Origin: Oscillospiraceae bacterium
GTDB lineage: Bacteria > Bacillota > Clostridia > Oscillospirales > Oscillospiraceae
NCBI GenBank assembly: GCA_018265835.1
Contig: JABLYK010000006.1
Span: forward strand, 6,164 to 70,163
DNA length: 64,000 nt
Direction: 5' to 3'
The position numbers were made by a program, and so were the translations under genes. Each line of letters begins with the position of its first letter. Positions within the stretch are counted from its first letter, which is position 1. Below the pieces are notes generated by a model that searched no databases, was not told the DNA's origin, and worked only from the letters and a program-made list of their open reading frames with translations. Positions 16,277 through 25,281 of the stretch are shown here, piece after piece.

Positions 16277-16806
16277 CAGAAATGAAGCTTTTGAACAAGG
16301 ATTTCTTCCGGCGCGACGTGCTGTGCGTCGCGCCGGATTTGACAGGCCGGGTGCTTGTGCGCCGGCTGGACGACGGTACGCTGATGCGCCTGCGCATCAC
16401 AGAGACGGAAGCCTACCGCGGCGAGGCGGACACCGCCTGCCACGCCTGCCATGGCCGCACGAAGCGCACAGAAACGCTCTATTGCGACGGCGGGACGATC
16501 TACGTCTATCTCTGCTACGGGATGCACTGGATGCTGAACGTCGTCACAGGCTCCGTAGACGAGCCGCAGGCCGTGCTCATCCGCGCCTGCTCGGACGGGG
16601 CGAACGGCCCCGGCAAGCTGACCAAGCGCCTGCAGATCGACAAGCGCTTCAACACGCTGGACATTACGGACTGCCCGGCGCTGTGGATCGAGGACGACGG
16701 CGCGCGCTTCGCGCTGGAGACGGACACGCGCGTCGGCATCGGCTACGCCGCGCCGGAGGATCAGGCGAAGCTGTGGCGCTGGAAATGCGGCGCGCAGGAG
16801 AAGTGA
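16273..16806 (+). CDS. mpg: DNA-3-methyladenine glycosylase (AAG/MPG family)
   Basis: 177 residues, slightly short for the family (about 190-210). Contains the catalytic segment ITETEAYRGEADTACHA, with the general-base Glu, followed by TLYCDGGTIYVYLCYGMHWM and NVVTG, which match the alkyladenine glycosylase fold. It removes alkylated purines at the start of base-excision repair. It begins within the apbE stop (ATGA overlap) and is followed by recG, a second repair gene, eight bases later, so one transcript is likely. Confidence 0.92.
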   Translation: MTEMKLLNKDFFRRDVLCVAPDLTGRVLVRRLDDGTLMRLRITETEAYRGEADTACHACHGRTKRTETLYCDGGTIYVYLCYGMHWMLNVVTGSVDEPQAVLIRACSDGANGPGKLTKRLQIDKRFNTLDITDCPALWIEDDGARFALETDTRVGIGYAAPEDQAKLWRWKCGAQEK

Positions 16807-16813
16807 GGTGCCT

Positions 16814-18868
16814 ATGAACACACCCGACACGGAACTGTCCGCTCTGCGGGGCATCGGCCCGAAAAAGGCTGAAGCCTTCCGGAAGCTCGGCGTCACAACG
16901 CTGCGCGACCTGCTCACGCTCTTTCCGCGGCGGTATGAGGATCGCAGCCAGTTTCGCCCGATCGCGCTTGTACAGTCGGATGAGACGGTGTGCATTCGCG
17001 CCATGGTCGCGTCCGAGCCGCGTCTGGTGCGTATCCGGCGCGGGATGGAGCTGGTGAAGCTGCGCGCGGTGGACGAGTCCGGCGCGGTGGATATCACCTT
17101 CTTCAACCAGAACTACATGAAAAACAACCTGCATCCGGGCGAGACCTACACGTTTTACGGCAGGGTCACCGTTTCGGGCAGCAAAAAAGCCATGGCGAAC
17201 CCGGTGTGTGAGCCGGAGCACAGCGAAGGGCATCTGACGGGGCGGATCGTACCGGTGTATCCCCTCACGGCGGGGCTCACGCAGCGCGTGATGCTGGATG
17301 CCGTGCGCGCCGCGCTCGATGCGTGCGCAGACAACATGCCGGACGCGCTGCCGCCGGAGATTGCGGAGCGCTACCGTCTCGCGCAGGCGCGGTTTGCGTA
17401 TGAGAACATCCACTTCCCCACCGATTTCGGCACGCTGGAATTGGCACGGCGGCGGCTGATTTTTGAGGAGCTGTTCGTACTGGCGGCGTCCATGGGTCTG
17501 ATGCGCGGCAGCCGGCGCACCGCCGGCGGCATCCGCATGGAGATCGCAGACGTCGAGGAATTTTACCGCACGCTCCCCTTCTCCCCGACCGGCGCGCAGC
17601 GCCGCGCGGTGGAAAGCGCCGTCCAGGATCTCACCTCCGGCGTGCCGATGAACCGGCTGATTCAGGGCGACGTCGGCTCCGGAAAAACACTTGTGGCTGC
17701 CGCGTGCATCTGGTACGTGTGGAAAAGCGGCTGCCAGAGCGCGTTCATGGCGCCGACGGAAATCCTCACCGAGCAGCACGAGGCCACGCTGCGCGGCTTT
17801 CTCGCGCCGCTCGGTATGCGCGTCGGCCGGCTGACCGGCTCCATGACCGCAAAGCAGAAGCGCGAGGTGTGTCAGGCATTGGCGGATGGGACGCTTGACA
17901 CCGTCGTCGGCACGCACGCGCTGCTGCGCGACACGGTGCAGTTTCACCGGCTCGGCCTTGTCGTGACGGACGAGCAGCACCGCTTCGGCGTGGAGCAGCG
18001 CGCCGCGCTCACCGGCAAGGGCGACCATCCGCACACGCTCGTTATGAGCGCCACGCCCATCCCGCGCACGCTCGCGCTGATGATCTACGGCGACCTTGAC
18101 GTGTCCGTCATCGACGAGCTGCCGCCAGGGCGGCGCAGGGTGGAGACCTATTGCGTAAACGAGCGTTATCGCACGCGGCTGACCGCGTTCATCGACAAGT
18201 TGGTCGGCGAAGGGCGGCAGGTGTTCGTCGTGTGCCCGATGGTGGAGGAAAACGAGGAGCAGATGCCGGACGTCAAATCCGCACAGGAGCACGCCGCCGC
18301 GCTGCAAAAAGCGTTGCCGCACCGGCGCGTCGCCTGCATTCACGGCCGCATGAAGGCCAAGGATAAGGAGGCCTGCATGGCCGCCTTTGCCGCGGGCGAG
18401 ACAGACGTACTCGTCGCCACGACGGTCATCGAAGTCGGCGTGGACGTGCCGAATGCAGCGCTCATGATCGTGGAAAACGCAGAGCGCTTCGGCCTGTCGC
18501 AGCTCCACCAGCTCCGCGGGCGCATCGGGCGCGGGTCGTACCAGTCCTACTGCGTGCTGGTGTCGGATTCGGACACCGACGAGGCGAAGGCCCGGCTCAA
18601 GGTCATGCACGACACGACGGATGGCTTCCAAATTGCGGAGGCCGATCTGCGCCAGCGCGGGCCGGGCGATTTCTTCGGCAACCGCCAGCACGGCCTGCCG
18701 GAGATGCACATCGCCGACCTCTGTGCCGACATGACGGTGCTGGGCGACGCGCGCGACGCGGCGCAGTCCGTTCTGGACGCTGACCCCGATCTCGCCGCGC
18801 CGGAGCACGCGGCGCTCAAAGCGCAGTGCGAGCGTCTCTTCGCCGCGAATCAGGGGCGGTTCAACTGA
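16814..18868 (+). CDS. recG: ATP-dependent DNA helicase RecG
   Basis: 684 residues, full length. An N-terminal wedge domain with an OB fold (about 55-150) precedes a superfamily 2 motor: Walker A GDVGSGKT near 280, VTDEQHRFG (DEQH box), SATPIPRTL and QLRGRIGRG (motif VI), then DGFQIAEADLRQRGPGDFFG, the RecG-specific C-terminal motif. It remodels stalled replication forks. The ATG at 16814 is preferred; a GTG six bases earlier is also possible. The stop at 18866 is followed in the same frame by a foreign-looking DUF6883 fragment. Confidence 0.96.
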   Translation: MNTPDTELSALRGIGPKKAEAFRKLGVTTLRDLLTLFPRRYEDRSQFRPIALVQSDETVCIRAMVASEPRLVRIRRGMELVKLRAVDESGAVDITFFNQNYMKNNLHPGETYTFYGRVTVSGSKKAMANPVCEPEHSEGHLTGRIVPVYPLTAGLTQRVMLDAVRAALDACADNMPDALPPEIAERYRLAQARFAYENIHFPTDFGTLELARRRLIFEELFVLAASMGLMRGSRRTAGGIRMEIADVEEFYRTLPFSPTGAQRRAVESAVQDLTSGVPMNRLIQGDVGSGKTLVAAACIWYVWKSGCQSAFMAPTEILTEQHEATLRGFLAPLGMRVGRLTGSMTAKQKREVCQALADGTLDTVVGTHALLRDTVQFHRLGLVVTDEQHRFGVEQRAALTGKGDHPHTLVMSATPIPRTLALMIYGDLDVSVIDELPPGRRRVETYCVNERYRTRLTAFIDKLVGEGRQVFVVCPMVEENEEQMPDVKSAQEHAAALQKALPHRRVACIHGRMKAKDKEACMAAFAAGETDVLVATTVIEVGVDVPNAALMIVENAERFGLSQLHQLRGRIGRGSYQSYCVLVSDSDTDEAKARLKVMHDTTDGFQIAEADLRQRGPGDFFGNRQHGLPEMHIADLCADMTVLGDARDAAQSVLDADPDLAAPEHAALKAQCERLFAANQGRFN

Positions 18869-19129
18869 ACAGGAAAGCATAAAGCAGTTGTATTTCAATC
18901 TGCGCTGGGATACAATACAGATAACTACATGGAGCTTGTTCAGGAAATCAGGAAAGGTCTTAGTAGATATAGAGCGGTTTCGATCGGTAAGACGGAGTAT
19001 GGAGAAAAATTCACAGTTTATATGCTTGTCAAGGGCGCGAACGAGCGCTATTCGAAAGTAAATACGGGATGGATTTTTGATTCTGGAAGTACAGCACCGA
19101 GAATGACAACGGCATATGTGGATAAATGA
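18869..19129 (+). pseudogene. DUF6883 toxin-type domain, N-terminally truncated remnant
   Basis: Directly after the recG stop and in the same frame, 86 codons read TGKHKAVVFQSALGYN, then LVQEIRKGLSRYRAV and VNTGWIFDSGS...TAYV. These fit the body and C-terminus of DUF6883 domains, which are found at the tips of secreted polymorphic toxins. The domain's first residues and any delivery region are missing and there is no ribosome site at the first codon; only an internal ATG at 18929 could start a 66-residue piece. It is more AT-rich than its neighbours. A toxin-tail relic left by recombination is inferred. Confidence 0.6.
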
Positions 19130-19144
19130 CAGGAGATTATGACC

Positions 19145-19330
19145 ATGAAAATAAAGGAGCATGATTGTGTTCTTCTGAAAGACGGAAGAGCAGGGGCAAT
19201 TGTGGGAATCTATTCAAACGACATTTATCTGGTGGATATTGATTATCCATATGAGCAGTTGAGCGAGATCGAAGACCCAACAGAGTTCATTTCAGCGGCG
19301 GATATTCAGAAAATCACATACATTAGCTAA
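19145..19330 (+). CDS. DUF4926 small protein (candidate immunity protein)
   Basis: 61 residues from the ATG at 19145, nine bases after AGGAG; an ATG six bases earlier is less well placed. EHDCVLLKDG, GAIVGIYSNDIYLVDI and a C-terminal ...DIQKITYI match DUF4926 proteins, small beta-rich proteins often encoded beside DUF6883 toxin domains. Position 15 bp after the DUF6883 relic supports an orphan immunity role, retained after the toxin lost its front part. Function is inferred from pairing only. Confidence 0.7.
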   Translation: MKIKEHDCVLLKDGRAGAIVGIYSNDIYLVDIDYPYEQLSEIEDPTEFISAADIQKITYIS

Positions 19331-19394
19331 ACCACCGCACACAACTGTAGGGTGGTTTAACTATACCAAAAATCAAATCAGGATACGCAGGAGC

Positions 19395-19421
19395 AACCGG
19401 GAATCCGGTTGCTCCTTTGCT
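19395..19421. terminator. GC-rich hairpin, possible weak terminator
   Basis: GGAGCAACCGG and CCGGTTGCTCC pair with a short loop between the DUF4926 gene and the convergent 85-residue gene. T runs on either side are short, so termination is uncertain. Confidence 0.35.
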
Positions 19422-19460
19422 ATATCACACCCCGCCGGTGGTTCATCCGGTTTAACCGTG

Positions 19461-19718
19461 TTATCGTACATTGCGGAGCTGATAGCGGGCAAGCTCATGG
19501 TCCCGCTTCTTGACGAAGATCTGATATTGGATCTGACGCAGCGGATTTTCGCCAAATGAGCCGAGCGTCCCACGCCGCTTGCGGCCGCTGCTGGTGCCCA
19601 TCGCCTTCACGCGGTAGCGAATGTTCGCAGCTTGCAGCGCATCCGTCACTTTGATGTAGAGCTGCGGGTCCAGGGTCGAAAGCAGCTCCTGTTCGCCGCG
19701 GAGCAATTCATACAGCAT
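19461..19718 (-). CDS. Small conserved protein, DUF2007-like
   Basis: 85 residues behind a strong GGAGGGAG ribosome site. Begins MLYELLRGEQELLST and has IKVTDALQAANIRYRVK, reminiscent of DUF2007 'putative signal transducing' proteins that compare two protein surfaces, and ends with a basic IFVKKRDHELARYQLR. No catalytic residues are evident. It follows the ribF terminator on the same strand. Function is unknown. Confidence 0.65.
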   Translation of the reverse strand: MLYELLRGEQELLSTLDPQLYIKVTDALQAANIRYRVKAMGTSSGRKRRGTLGSFGENPLRQIQYQIFVKKRDHELARYQLRNVR

Positions 19719-19771
19719 ATCTGTCTCCCTCCTTTTTCTTTTAAGATACCATATTTTTCAATTCTGTCAAG

Positions 19772-19813
19772 TAAAAAACGGTTCTCCGGAAGATTCCGGG
19801 AGAACCGTTTTTC
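19772..19813 (-). terminator. Terminator of the rimP-ribF operon
   Basis: AACGGTTCTCCCGGAA pairs with TTCCGGAGAACCGTT, followed by TTTTTT on the minus strand, three bases after the ribF stop. A-rich on the other side, so it may work in both directions. Confidence 0.85.
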
Positions 19814-19815
19814 GT

Positions 19816-20718
19816 TCAACTCTGTTTTGCGAAATATGCGCGGGTGCGCTCCGCGTCGCGCAAGATCTGTGCTTTCAGCTCGTCCACGGAGGCAAAGCGC
19901 TGCTCCGGCCGCAGGAAGCTGTAAAACTCGATTCGCACTTGCCGGTCGTAGAGGTTGCCGTCAAAGTCGAGCAGGAAGCTCTCAACGCTCACGCGGTTTT
20001 CCCCGCTGACCGTGGGGCGCACGCCGACATTCGTGACGGCCATGTGTTCGCTGCCGTCCTCCGGAAACGCTTTTGCGACATAGACGCCGTGCTTCGGGAT
20101 CAGCACCCCGTCCGGGAACTGCATATTGATCGTCGGCGTCCCCATCTTCGTGCCGAGCCGGTAGCCATAATGCACCGTATCCACCAGCGTATGCGGGTGT
20201 CCGAGGAAGACGTTGGCGCGCTCGATCTCGCCGTTTTGGATCAGTTCGCGGATGTAGGTTGAGCTGACGATCCGCCCGTCCAGCATGACCGCGGGGATCA
20301 CGTCGCAGCCGAGGCCGTGCTCCTTGCAGTATTGCGTCAGGCGCTCCGGTGTACCCTCGCCCTTCCAGCCGAAGCGGAAGTCATGGCCGACGACGAACCA
20401 CGCCGCATCCATCTCCAGCACAAGCGTCTGAATAAATTCCTCCCACGGCATCTGCATGACCGTCTTGTTAAAATGAATGAAAATGACGTTGTCAATGCCA
20501 AACAGGCGGCGGATGAGATCCGCACGTCCAGGCGCACTGTTGATCAGCGGAACATCCACGCCGTAGACGAGCGTGTCCGGGTGCTGGTCAAAGCTCATGG
20601 CCGACGGGATGGCGCCGATCTCCTCCGCGCGCTTGCAGGTCTGCCGCAGCAGCGCCGCGTGGCCGATATGGATGCCGTCAAAAAAGCCCAGTGCAATGAC
20701 TCTCTTTCTGTTGACCAT
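19816..20718 (-). CDS. ribF: Bifunctional riboflavin kinase / FAD synthetase
   Basis: 300 residues, the usual length. N-terminal FMN adenylyltransferase with GFFDGIHIGHAALL (nucleotide-binding HxGH), then ISSTYIRE-type segment IVSSTYIRELI before the riboflavin kinase domain, which shows GYRLGTKMGTPTINMQ and PKHGVYVAKAF. It makes FMN and FAD from riboflavin. It is the last gene of the translation operon, six bases after truB, a common position in Firmicutes. Confidence 0.95.
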   Translation of the reverse strand: MVNRKRVIALGFFDGIHIGHAALLRQTCKRAEEIGAIPSAMSFDQHPDTLVYGVDVPLINSAPGRADLIRRLFGIDNVIFIHFNKTVMQMPWEEFIQTLVLEMDAAWFVVGHDFRFGWKGEGTPERLTQYCKEHGLGCDVIPAVMLDGRIVSSTYIRELIQNGEIERANVFLGHPHTLVDTVHYGYRLGTKMGTPTINMQFPDGVLIPKHGVYVAKAFPEDGSEHMAVTNVGVRPTVSGENRVSVESFLLDFDGNLYDRQVRIEFYSFLRPEQRFASVDELKAQILRDAERTRAYFAKQS

Positions 20719-20724
20719 TGTCTG

Positions 20725-21591
20725 TCATACCTCAAAAAAACTTTTGATTGTCGCGGCCTGACCGTTCACAACGCGGCCAAGCATCAAAAACGCGCCCTGC
20801 GCGGAATAAAAGCGATAGACCCCGTCGGGCACGGAAGCGGAAAATCCGTTGCCGCAGCGGCAGAGCCGCTCTTCCTTCGCGCCGATGGTGCACGCGGGAT
20901 AGCCGGCAAACAGGCTGTCCACCGGCAGCAGCAGCGCCTGCGCGTCTGCGCGCGGCAGCGCCTGCAGCTCCGCCATGGTGTGCGCGTCCTCCACGCGATA
21001 GGCGCCGACCGCCGTGCGCCGAAGCGCGCTCATCACGCCGCCGCAGCCGAGCGCCGCGCCGATGTCATGGCACAGCGTGCGGATATACGTCCCCTTGGAG
21101 CAGCGCACGTTCAGAAGAAAATCGCCGTCCGCTTCCCCTGCCACCGTCAGCTCGTGGATGCAGATGCTGCGCGGCTTGCGCGCCACCTCGCCGCCCTTCC
21201 GGGCAATCTCATAGAGCTTCTGTCCGCCCACCTTGATGGCGGAATACATCGGCGGCACCTGCTCGATCTCGCCGCGAAACCGGGGCAAAACCGCCTCCAG
21301 CTCCGCGCGCGTCACCCGCTGTGGGCTGGTGCGCAAAACGGTGCCGGTAATGTCCTGCGTGTCGGTCTCCATGCCAAGGCGCAGCCGCGCCTGATAGCAC
21401 TTTTCCTCGCTTTCGGAAAACGAGACCGCGCGCGTCGCCCGTCCGGCGAACACGACGAGCAGCCCCGTCGCCATCGGGTCGAGCGTGCCGGAATGCCCCA
21501 TGCGCCGCTCGCCAAGCACGCCGCGGAGCTTGGCCACCACATCGTGGCTCGTCCAGCCCTCCGGCTTATCGACCAGCAGAATCCCGTTCAT
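20725..21591 (-). CDS. truB: tRNA pseudouridine-55 synthase TruB
   Basis: 288 residues from the ATG at 21591 (AGGTG eight bases upstream). Begins NGILLVDKPEGWTSHDVV and has the catalytic region GHSGTLDPMATGLL, with the nucleophilic Asp, then YQARLRLGMETDTQD and later FRGEIEQVPPMYSAIKV. It converts U55 in the T-loop of tRNAs to pseudouridine. The start overlaps the stop of the nrnA gene by four bases, so the two are translationally coupled. Confidence 0.95.
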   Translation of the reverse strand: MNGILLVDKPEGWTSHDVVAKLRGVLGERRMGHSGTLDPMATGLLVVFAGRATRAVSFSESEEKCYQARLRLGMETDTQDITGTVLRTSPQRVTRAELEAVLPRFRGEIEQVPPMYSAIKVGGQKLYEIARKGGEVARKPRSICIHELTVAGEADGDFLLNVRCSKGTYIRTLCHDIGAALGCGGVMSALRRTAVGAYRVEDAHTMAELQALPRADAQALLLPVDSLFAGYPACTIGAKEERLCRCGNGFSASVPDGVYRFYSAQGAFLMLGRVVNGQAATIKSFFEV

Positions 21592-22529
21592 GCCGGCCAC
21601 ACCTGATTGATCGCGCGCAAAATGTTTTCCACCGCTTCCTCCGGCGTGCAGTCAATCGTGCAGCCGGCAGCCATTTTGTGCCCGCCGCCGCCATAGACCG
21701 CGCAGATTGCGCAGGAATCCACCTCCGGATTGGAGCGGACGGAAATTTTGCTCTCGCCCGTGTCCAGCTCCCGGATCGTGACGCTCACGACGCTGCGCTC
21801 CGCCTTGCCGGCAAGCCCGGCCAGATCGTCGCAGTCGTCCTCCGTCGCGCCCGCCCGATCGAGCATGGCCCGCGTGATGACGGCGATGGAAATCTTCCCG
21901 TCGCGGAAAAAGCGCATCCCGGAGTAGATCATGCCCTCCAGCGCCATCCGCGCTCGTGAGATCTTGCGGAAAAATTCCTGACTGATCTTATGATTGTCCG
22001 CCCCCAGCTCCAGCAGACGCGCCGCAGCGCGCAGCGTCGCGGCATTCGTGTTCGAATACTGGAAACAACCCGTATCCGTCGTGACGGCGATATAGAGGAG
22101 GTTCGCTTCCTCCTGCGTCACGGAACCGGTCATGCATTCGATCAGCTCCAGGATCGCCTCGCCGCAGGCGGATTTCTCCGCACGCAGCAGCGTCCGCCCG
22201 GCATAGCCGGTGTTGGATGGGTGGTGGTCGATGCAGAGATCGACCGCACCCGAAAAATTCTTCGGAAACAGGTTCGGCGCGGCGATGTCCACCGCGACCA
22301 CGCACGACGGAACAAAGCCCTCCGGCGCGGAAAACGGCTCGACATAGGGGGCATACCGCTCCGTCAGTTCCGGGTTGCAAATCACATAGGCCGTCTTCCC
22401 CATGCGCCGCAGCGCGCTGCACAGAGCGCTGCCGCTGCCGAGCGTATCGCCGTCCGGCCGGATGTGGGAGAGAATCAGAAAACCGTCCTGCTGCAGCAAA
22501 AGCTGCGCAAATTCGCGGTACTCCATCAT
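21588..22529 (-). CDS. nrnA: DHH/DHHA1 phosphoesterase, NrnA-type oligoribonuclease/pAp phosphatase
   Basis: 313 residues. DHH domain with RPDGDTLGSGSAL (first metal motif) and LCIDHHPSNTGY (DHH), then DTGCFQYSNT; DHHA1 domain with GGGGHKMAAGCTI near the C-terminus. NrnA-type enzymes degrade very short RNAs and remove phosphate from pAp. It overlaps rbfA at its start and truB at its end, in the order seen in many Firmicutes. A role as a cyclic dinucleotide product hydrolase is also possible for this family. Confidence 0.92.
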   Translation of the reverse strand: MMEYREFAQLLLQQDGFLILSHIRPDGDTLGSGSALCSALRRMGKTAYVICNPELTERYAPYVEPFSAPEGFVPSCVVAVDIAAPNLFPKNFSGAVDLCIDHHPSNTGYAGRTLLRAEKSACGEAILELIECMTGSVTQEEANLLYIAVTTDTGCFQYSNTNAATLRAAARLLELGADNHKISQEFFRKISRARMALEGMIYSGMRFFRDGKISIAVITRAMLDRAGATEDDCDDLAGLAGKAERSVVSVTIRELDTGESKISVRSNPEVDSCAICAVYGGGGHKMAAGCTIDCTPEEAVENILRAINQVWPA

Positions 22530-22885
22530 TCTTCCTCTTTCCCGCCGGTTTCCAGCTTCTCGATCAGGCCGCTGATATAAGCGCCCTGCTCGATCGAGTG
22601 ATCCACCTCAAACACAAGCTCTGGGGTGTAGCGCAGCGAGAGCGATGCGCCAAGCTCACGGCGCAGCCAGCCGGACGCGGAGCGCAGCCCCTTGCGGAAC
22701 TCCTTTTCATTTTCCAGCCCGAGAACCGATAACCAGACCTTGGCGTAGCGCAGATCGCCCGTCGTCTCCACGCGGGTAACGCTGATCATCCCCTGCTGCA
22801 CGCGGGGGTCCTTCACCTGCGTGAGCAGACCGGAGAGCACACGCTGAATGTCGTCATTCGTTCTCGCCAATTTATTCGAAGCCAT
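22526..22885 (-). CDS. rbfA: 30S ribosome-binding factor A
   Basis: 119 residues from the ATG at 22885, chosen because MASNKLARTNDDIQRVLS matches the RbfA N-terminus and a GGAG-like site precedes it; a longer frame extends upstream without support. Contains VSGLLTQVKDPR-like LLTQVKDPRV, SVTRVETTGDLRYAKVWLSVL and LRRELGASLSLRYTPELVFEVDHS, the KH-type fold of RbfA. It assists maturation of the 16S rRNA 5' end. It follows infB by 65 bp. Confidence 0.94.
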   Translation of the reverse strand: MASNKLARTNDDIQRVLSGLLTQVKDPRVQQGMISVTRVETTGDLRYAKVWLSVLGLENEKEFRKGLRSASGWLRRELGASLSLRYTPELVFEVDHSIEQGAYISGLIEKLETGGKEEE

Positions 22886-22950
22886 TTGTAACTCCTTTTC
22901 CCTGCTTTCGTTTGAAAGCCTCACAAAGTGCCCGCGCTTTTTTCAGGACG

Positions 22951-25281
22951 TTATTGCTCGATCTGCTCCATCACGAACACTTCGACAATATCGCCGACCT
23001 TCACGTCGTTGAACTTCTCAATCTGCAGGCCGCATTCGTAACCGGCGGCCACTTCCTTCACATCGTCCTTAAACCGGCGCAGCGAAGCCAGCGCGCCCTC
23101 GAACACCACGATGCCGTCGCGCACGACGCGCACCTGGCTGTTGCGAACGATCTTGCCGTCCTGTACATAGCCGCCGCAGACCGTCCCGACCTTGGAGACC
23201 TTGAAGGTCTGGCGAATCTCGACATGGCCGATGACCGACTCCTGGAACTTCGGCGCAAGCATGCCCTTCATGGCCGCCTCGATCTCGTTGATGCAGTCAT
23301 AAATGACGCGGTACATGCGCATTTCGACATTGGAGCGGACCGCATTGTCGCGCGCGGCGGCGTCCGGACGGACGTTGAAGCCAACGATCAGCGCGCCGCT
23401 GGTCGCCGCCAGCATGACGTCGGACTCGTTGATGGCGCCGACGCCGGAATGGATGACCTTCACGCGCACCTCGTCGTTCGAGAGCTTTTCGAGCGAGGTC
23501 TTGACCGCCTCCGCGCTGCCCTGCACGTCTGCCTTGACGATGATGTTGAAGTCCTTGATCTCGCCCTGCTGAATGCGGGCAAAGAGATCGTCGAGCGAAA
23601 CCTTCTTGTTTCCGGCGTTCGCAGCGTCCTTCTTCTGCTGCTTGCGCTCTTCGACCAGCTCGCGCGCCATGCGCTCGTCGGCAACGGCGTTGAAGATATC
23701 GCCCGCGCTCGGCACCTCGGACATGCCGGCGATCTCCACCGGGATGGAAGGACCGGCCTCGGTGACGCGCTGCCCCTTGTCGTTCGTCATGGTGCGGACA
23801 CGGCCGACGGACGTGCCGGCAATGATGATGTCGCCCTGCTTGAGCGTGCCGTTTTGCACCAGCACGGTCATGATCGGGCCGCGACCCTTATCCAGCCGCG
23901 CCTCGATGACAGTGCCCTTCGCCGCGCGGTTCGGGTTCGCCTTCAGCTCCTGCACCTCGGCCAGCAGGACGAGGTTTTCCAGCAGGTTCTCCACACCCTC
24001 GCCGGTCTTGGCGGAAATCGGGCAGACGATCGTATCGCCGCCCCACTCCTCCGGCACCAGCTCATACTCGGTGAGCTGCTGCTTGATGCGCTCCGGATTC
24101 GCGCCGTGTACGTCCATCTTGTTGATGGCGACGACCAGCGGGATACCGGCGGCCTTCGCATGGTTGATGGACTCGATCGTCTGCGGCATGATGCCGTCAT
24201 CCGCCGCGACGACGAGGATGGCAATATCCGTGACCATTGCGCCGCGGGCGCGCATGGAGGTGAACGCTTCGTGACCCGGCGTGTCAAGGAAGGTGATGGG
24301 CTTGCCGCCAACCATGACGCGATATGCGCCGATGTGCTGCGTGATGCCGCCGGCCTCGCCCGCAGCGACGTTCGTGCGGCGGATGCGGTCAAGCAGGCTG
24401 GTCTTACCGTGGTCCACGTGTCCCATGACCACCACGACCGGGGCGCGCGGGATGAGTTCGTTCTCCTGATCCTCGCGGTCGTCGATCAGGCGCTCCTCCA
24501 CGGTGACGATGACCTCGCGCTCGACCTTGCAGCCAAGCTCCATGGCGACGAGCGCCGCAGTATCGTAATCAATCACGTCCGAGAGCGACGCCATAACGCC
24601 CATCTTGATGAGACGGCGCACAACCTCGGCGCCGGTCTTCTTCATGCGGGAGGCCAGCTCGCCGACGGAGATCGTGTCCGGAATCTGCACCTTAAGCTGC
24701 TGCTTTTTCGCAATCTCAAGCTGCAGCTTCTGCATCTTGTCGCGCTCCTCCTGGCGGCGCTTGGCGCCGGCCGCCGGATTCTGCGGACGCTGGCGGTTCT
24801 TGCTCTGAATCTTCTGCTTGCCGCGCTTCATATTCTGGGCGCGCTCCGGCACAAGATCGTCCAGGTGCTGGTCGTACTTGGACAGGTTCGTCGTCGCGCC
24901 GCGCGTATCGACCACACGCTTTTCCGCCACCTGACGCGGGACGTGCGGCTTGTTCTCCTTCTCTTTTTTCGGCTGTGCGCTCTGCCCGGCCTGCTGCGCA
25001 GGCTGCGGTGCGCTGCTCTTTGCTGCGGAAGCGTCCGCCTGCGGCGCCTTTTCCGGCTTGGCAGCCGGCTTCGCAGGCACCTTGTAGACGTCCTCCAGAC
25101 TTGCAATCTGGTGATGCTGGGTGAGGTATTCGAAGATAACGTCCAGCTCGCCGTCCTCAAGAACCTGCATGTGGTTCTTGGGTGTGGTGGCATAATCCGT
25201 CAGGATCTTGGTGACCTCCTTCGAGGCCATATTGAAATCCTTTGCCACCTCATGGACTCTGTATTTGATCATTCCGCTCAT
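22951..25281 (-). CDS. infB: Translation initiation factor IF-2
   Basis: 776 residues from the ATG at 25281, eight bases after AGGAGG; a longer frame upstream is the out-of-register end of ylxQ. N-terminal IF2N subdomain (KYRVHEVAKDFN), a charged Ala/Pro/Lys-rich linker (about 70-200), a second IF2N segment, then the GTPase with GHVDHGKTSL (G1), DTPGHEAF (G3) and NKMD (G4), and the C-terminal beta-barrel and fMet-tRNA-binding domains. It places initiator tRNA on the 30S subunit. It overlaps ylxQ by four bases. Confidence 0.97.
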   Translation of the reverse strand: MSGMIKYRVHEVAKDFNMASKEVTKILTDYATTPKNHMQVLEDGELDVIFEYLTQHHQIASLEDVYKVPAKPAAKPEKAPQADASAAKSSAPQPAQQAGQSAQPKKEKENKPHVPRQVAEKRVVDTRGATTNLSKYDQHLDDLVPERAQNMKRGKQKIQSKNRQRPQNPAAGAKRRQEERDKMQKLQLEIAKKQQLKVQIPDTISVGELASRMKKTGAEVVRRLIKMGVMASLSDVIDYDTAALVAMELGCKVEREVIVTVEERLIDDREDQENELIPRAPVVVVMGHVDHGKTSLLDRIRRTNVAAGEAGGITQHIGAYRVMVGGKPITFLDTPGHEAFTSMRARGAMVTDIAILVVAADDGIMPQTIESINHAKAAGIPLVVAINKMDVHGANPERIKQQLTEYELVPEEWGGDTIVCPISAKTGEGVENLLENLVLLAEVQELKANPNRAAKGTVIEARLDKGRGPIMTVLVQNGTLKQGDIIIAGTSVGRVRTMTNDKGQRVTEAGPSIPVEIAGMSEVPSAGDIFNAVADERMARELVEERKQQKKDAANAGNKKVSLDDLFARIQQGEIKDFNIIVKADVQGSAEAVKTSLEKLSNDEVRVKVIHSGVGAINESDVMLAATSGALIVGFNVRPDAAARDNAVRSNVEMRMYRVIYDCINEIEAAMKGMLAPKFQESVIGHVEIRQTFKVSKVGTVCGGYVQDGKIVRNSQVRVVRDGIVVFEGALASLRRFKDDVKEVAAGYECGLQIEKFNDVKVGDIVEVFVMEQIEQ

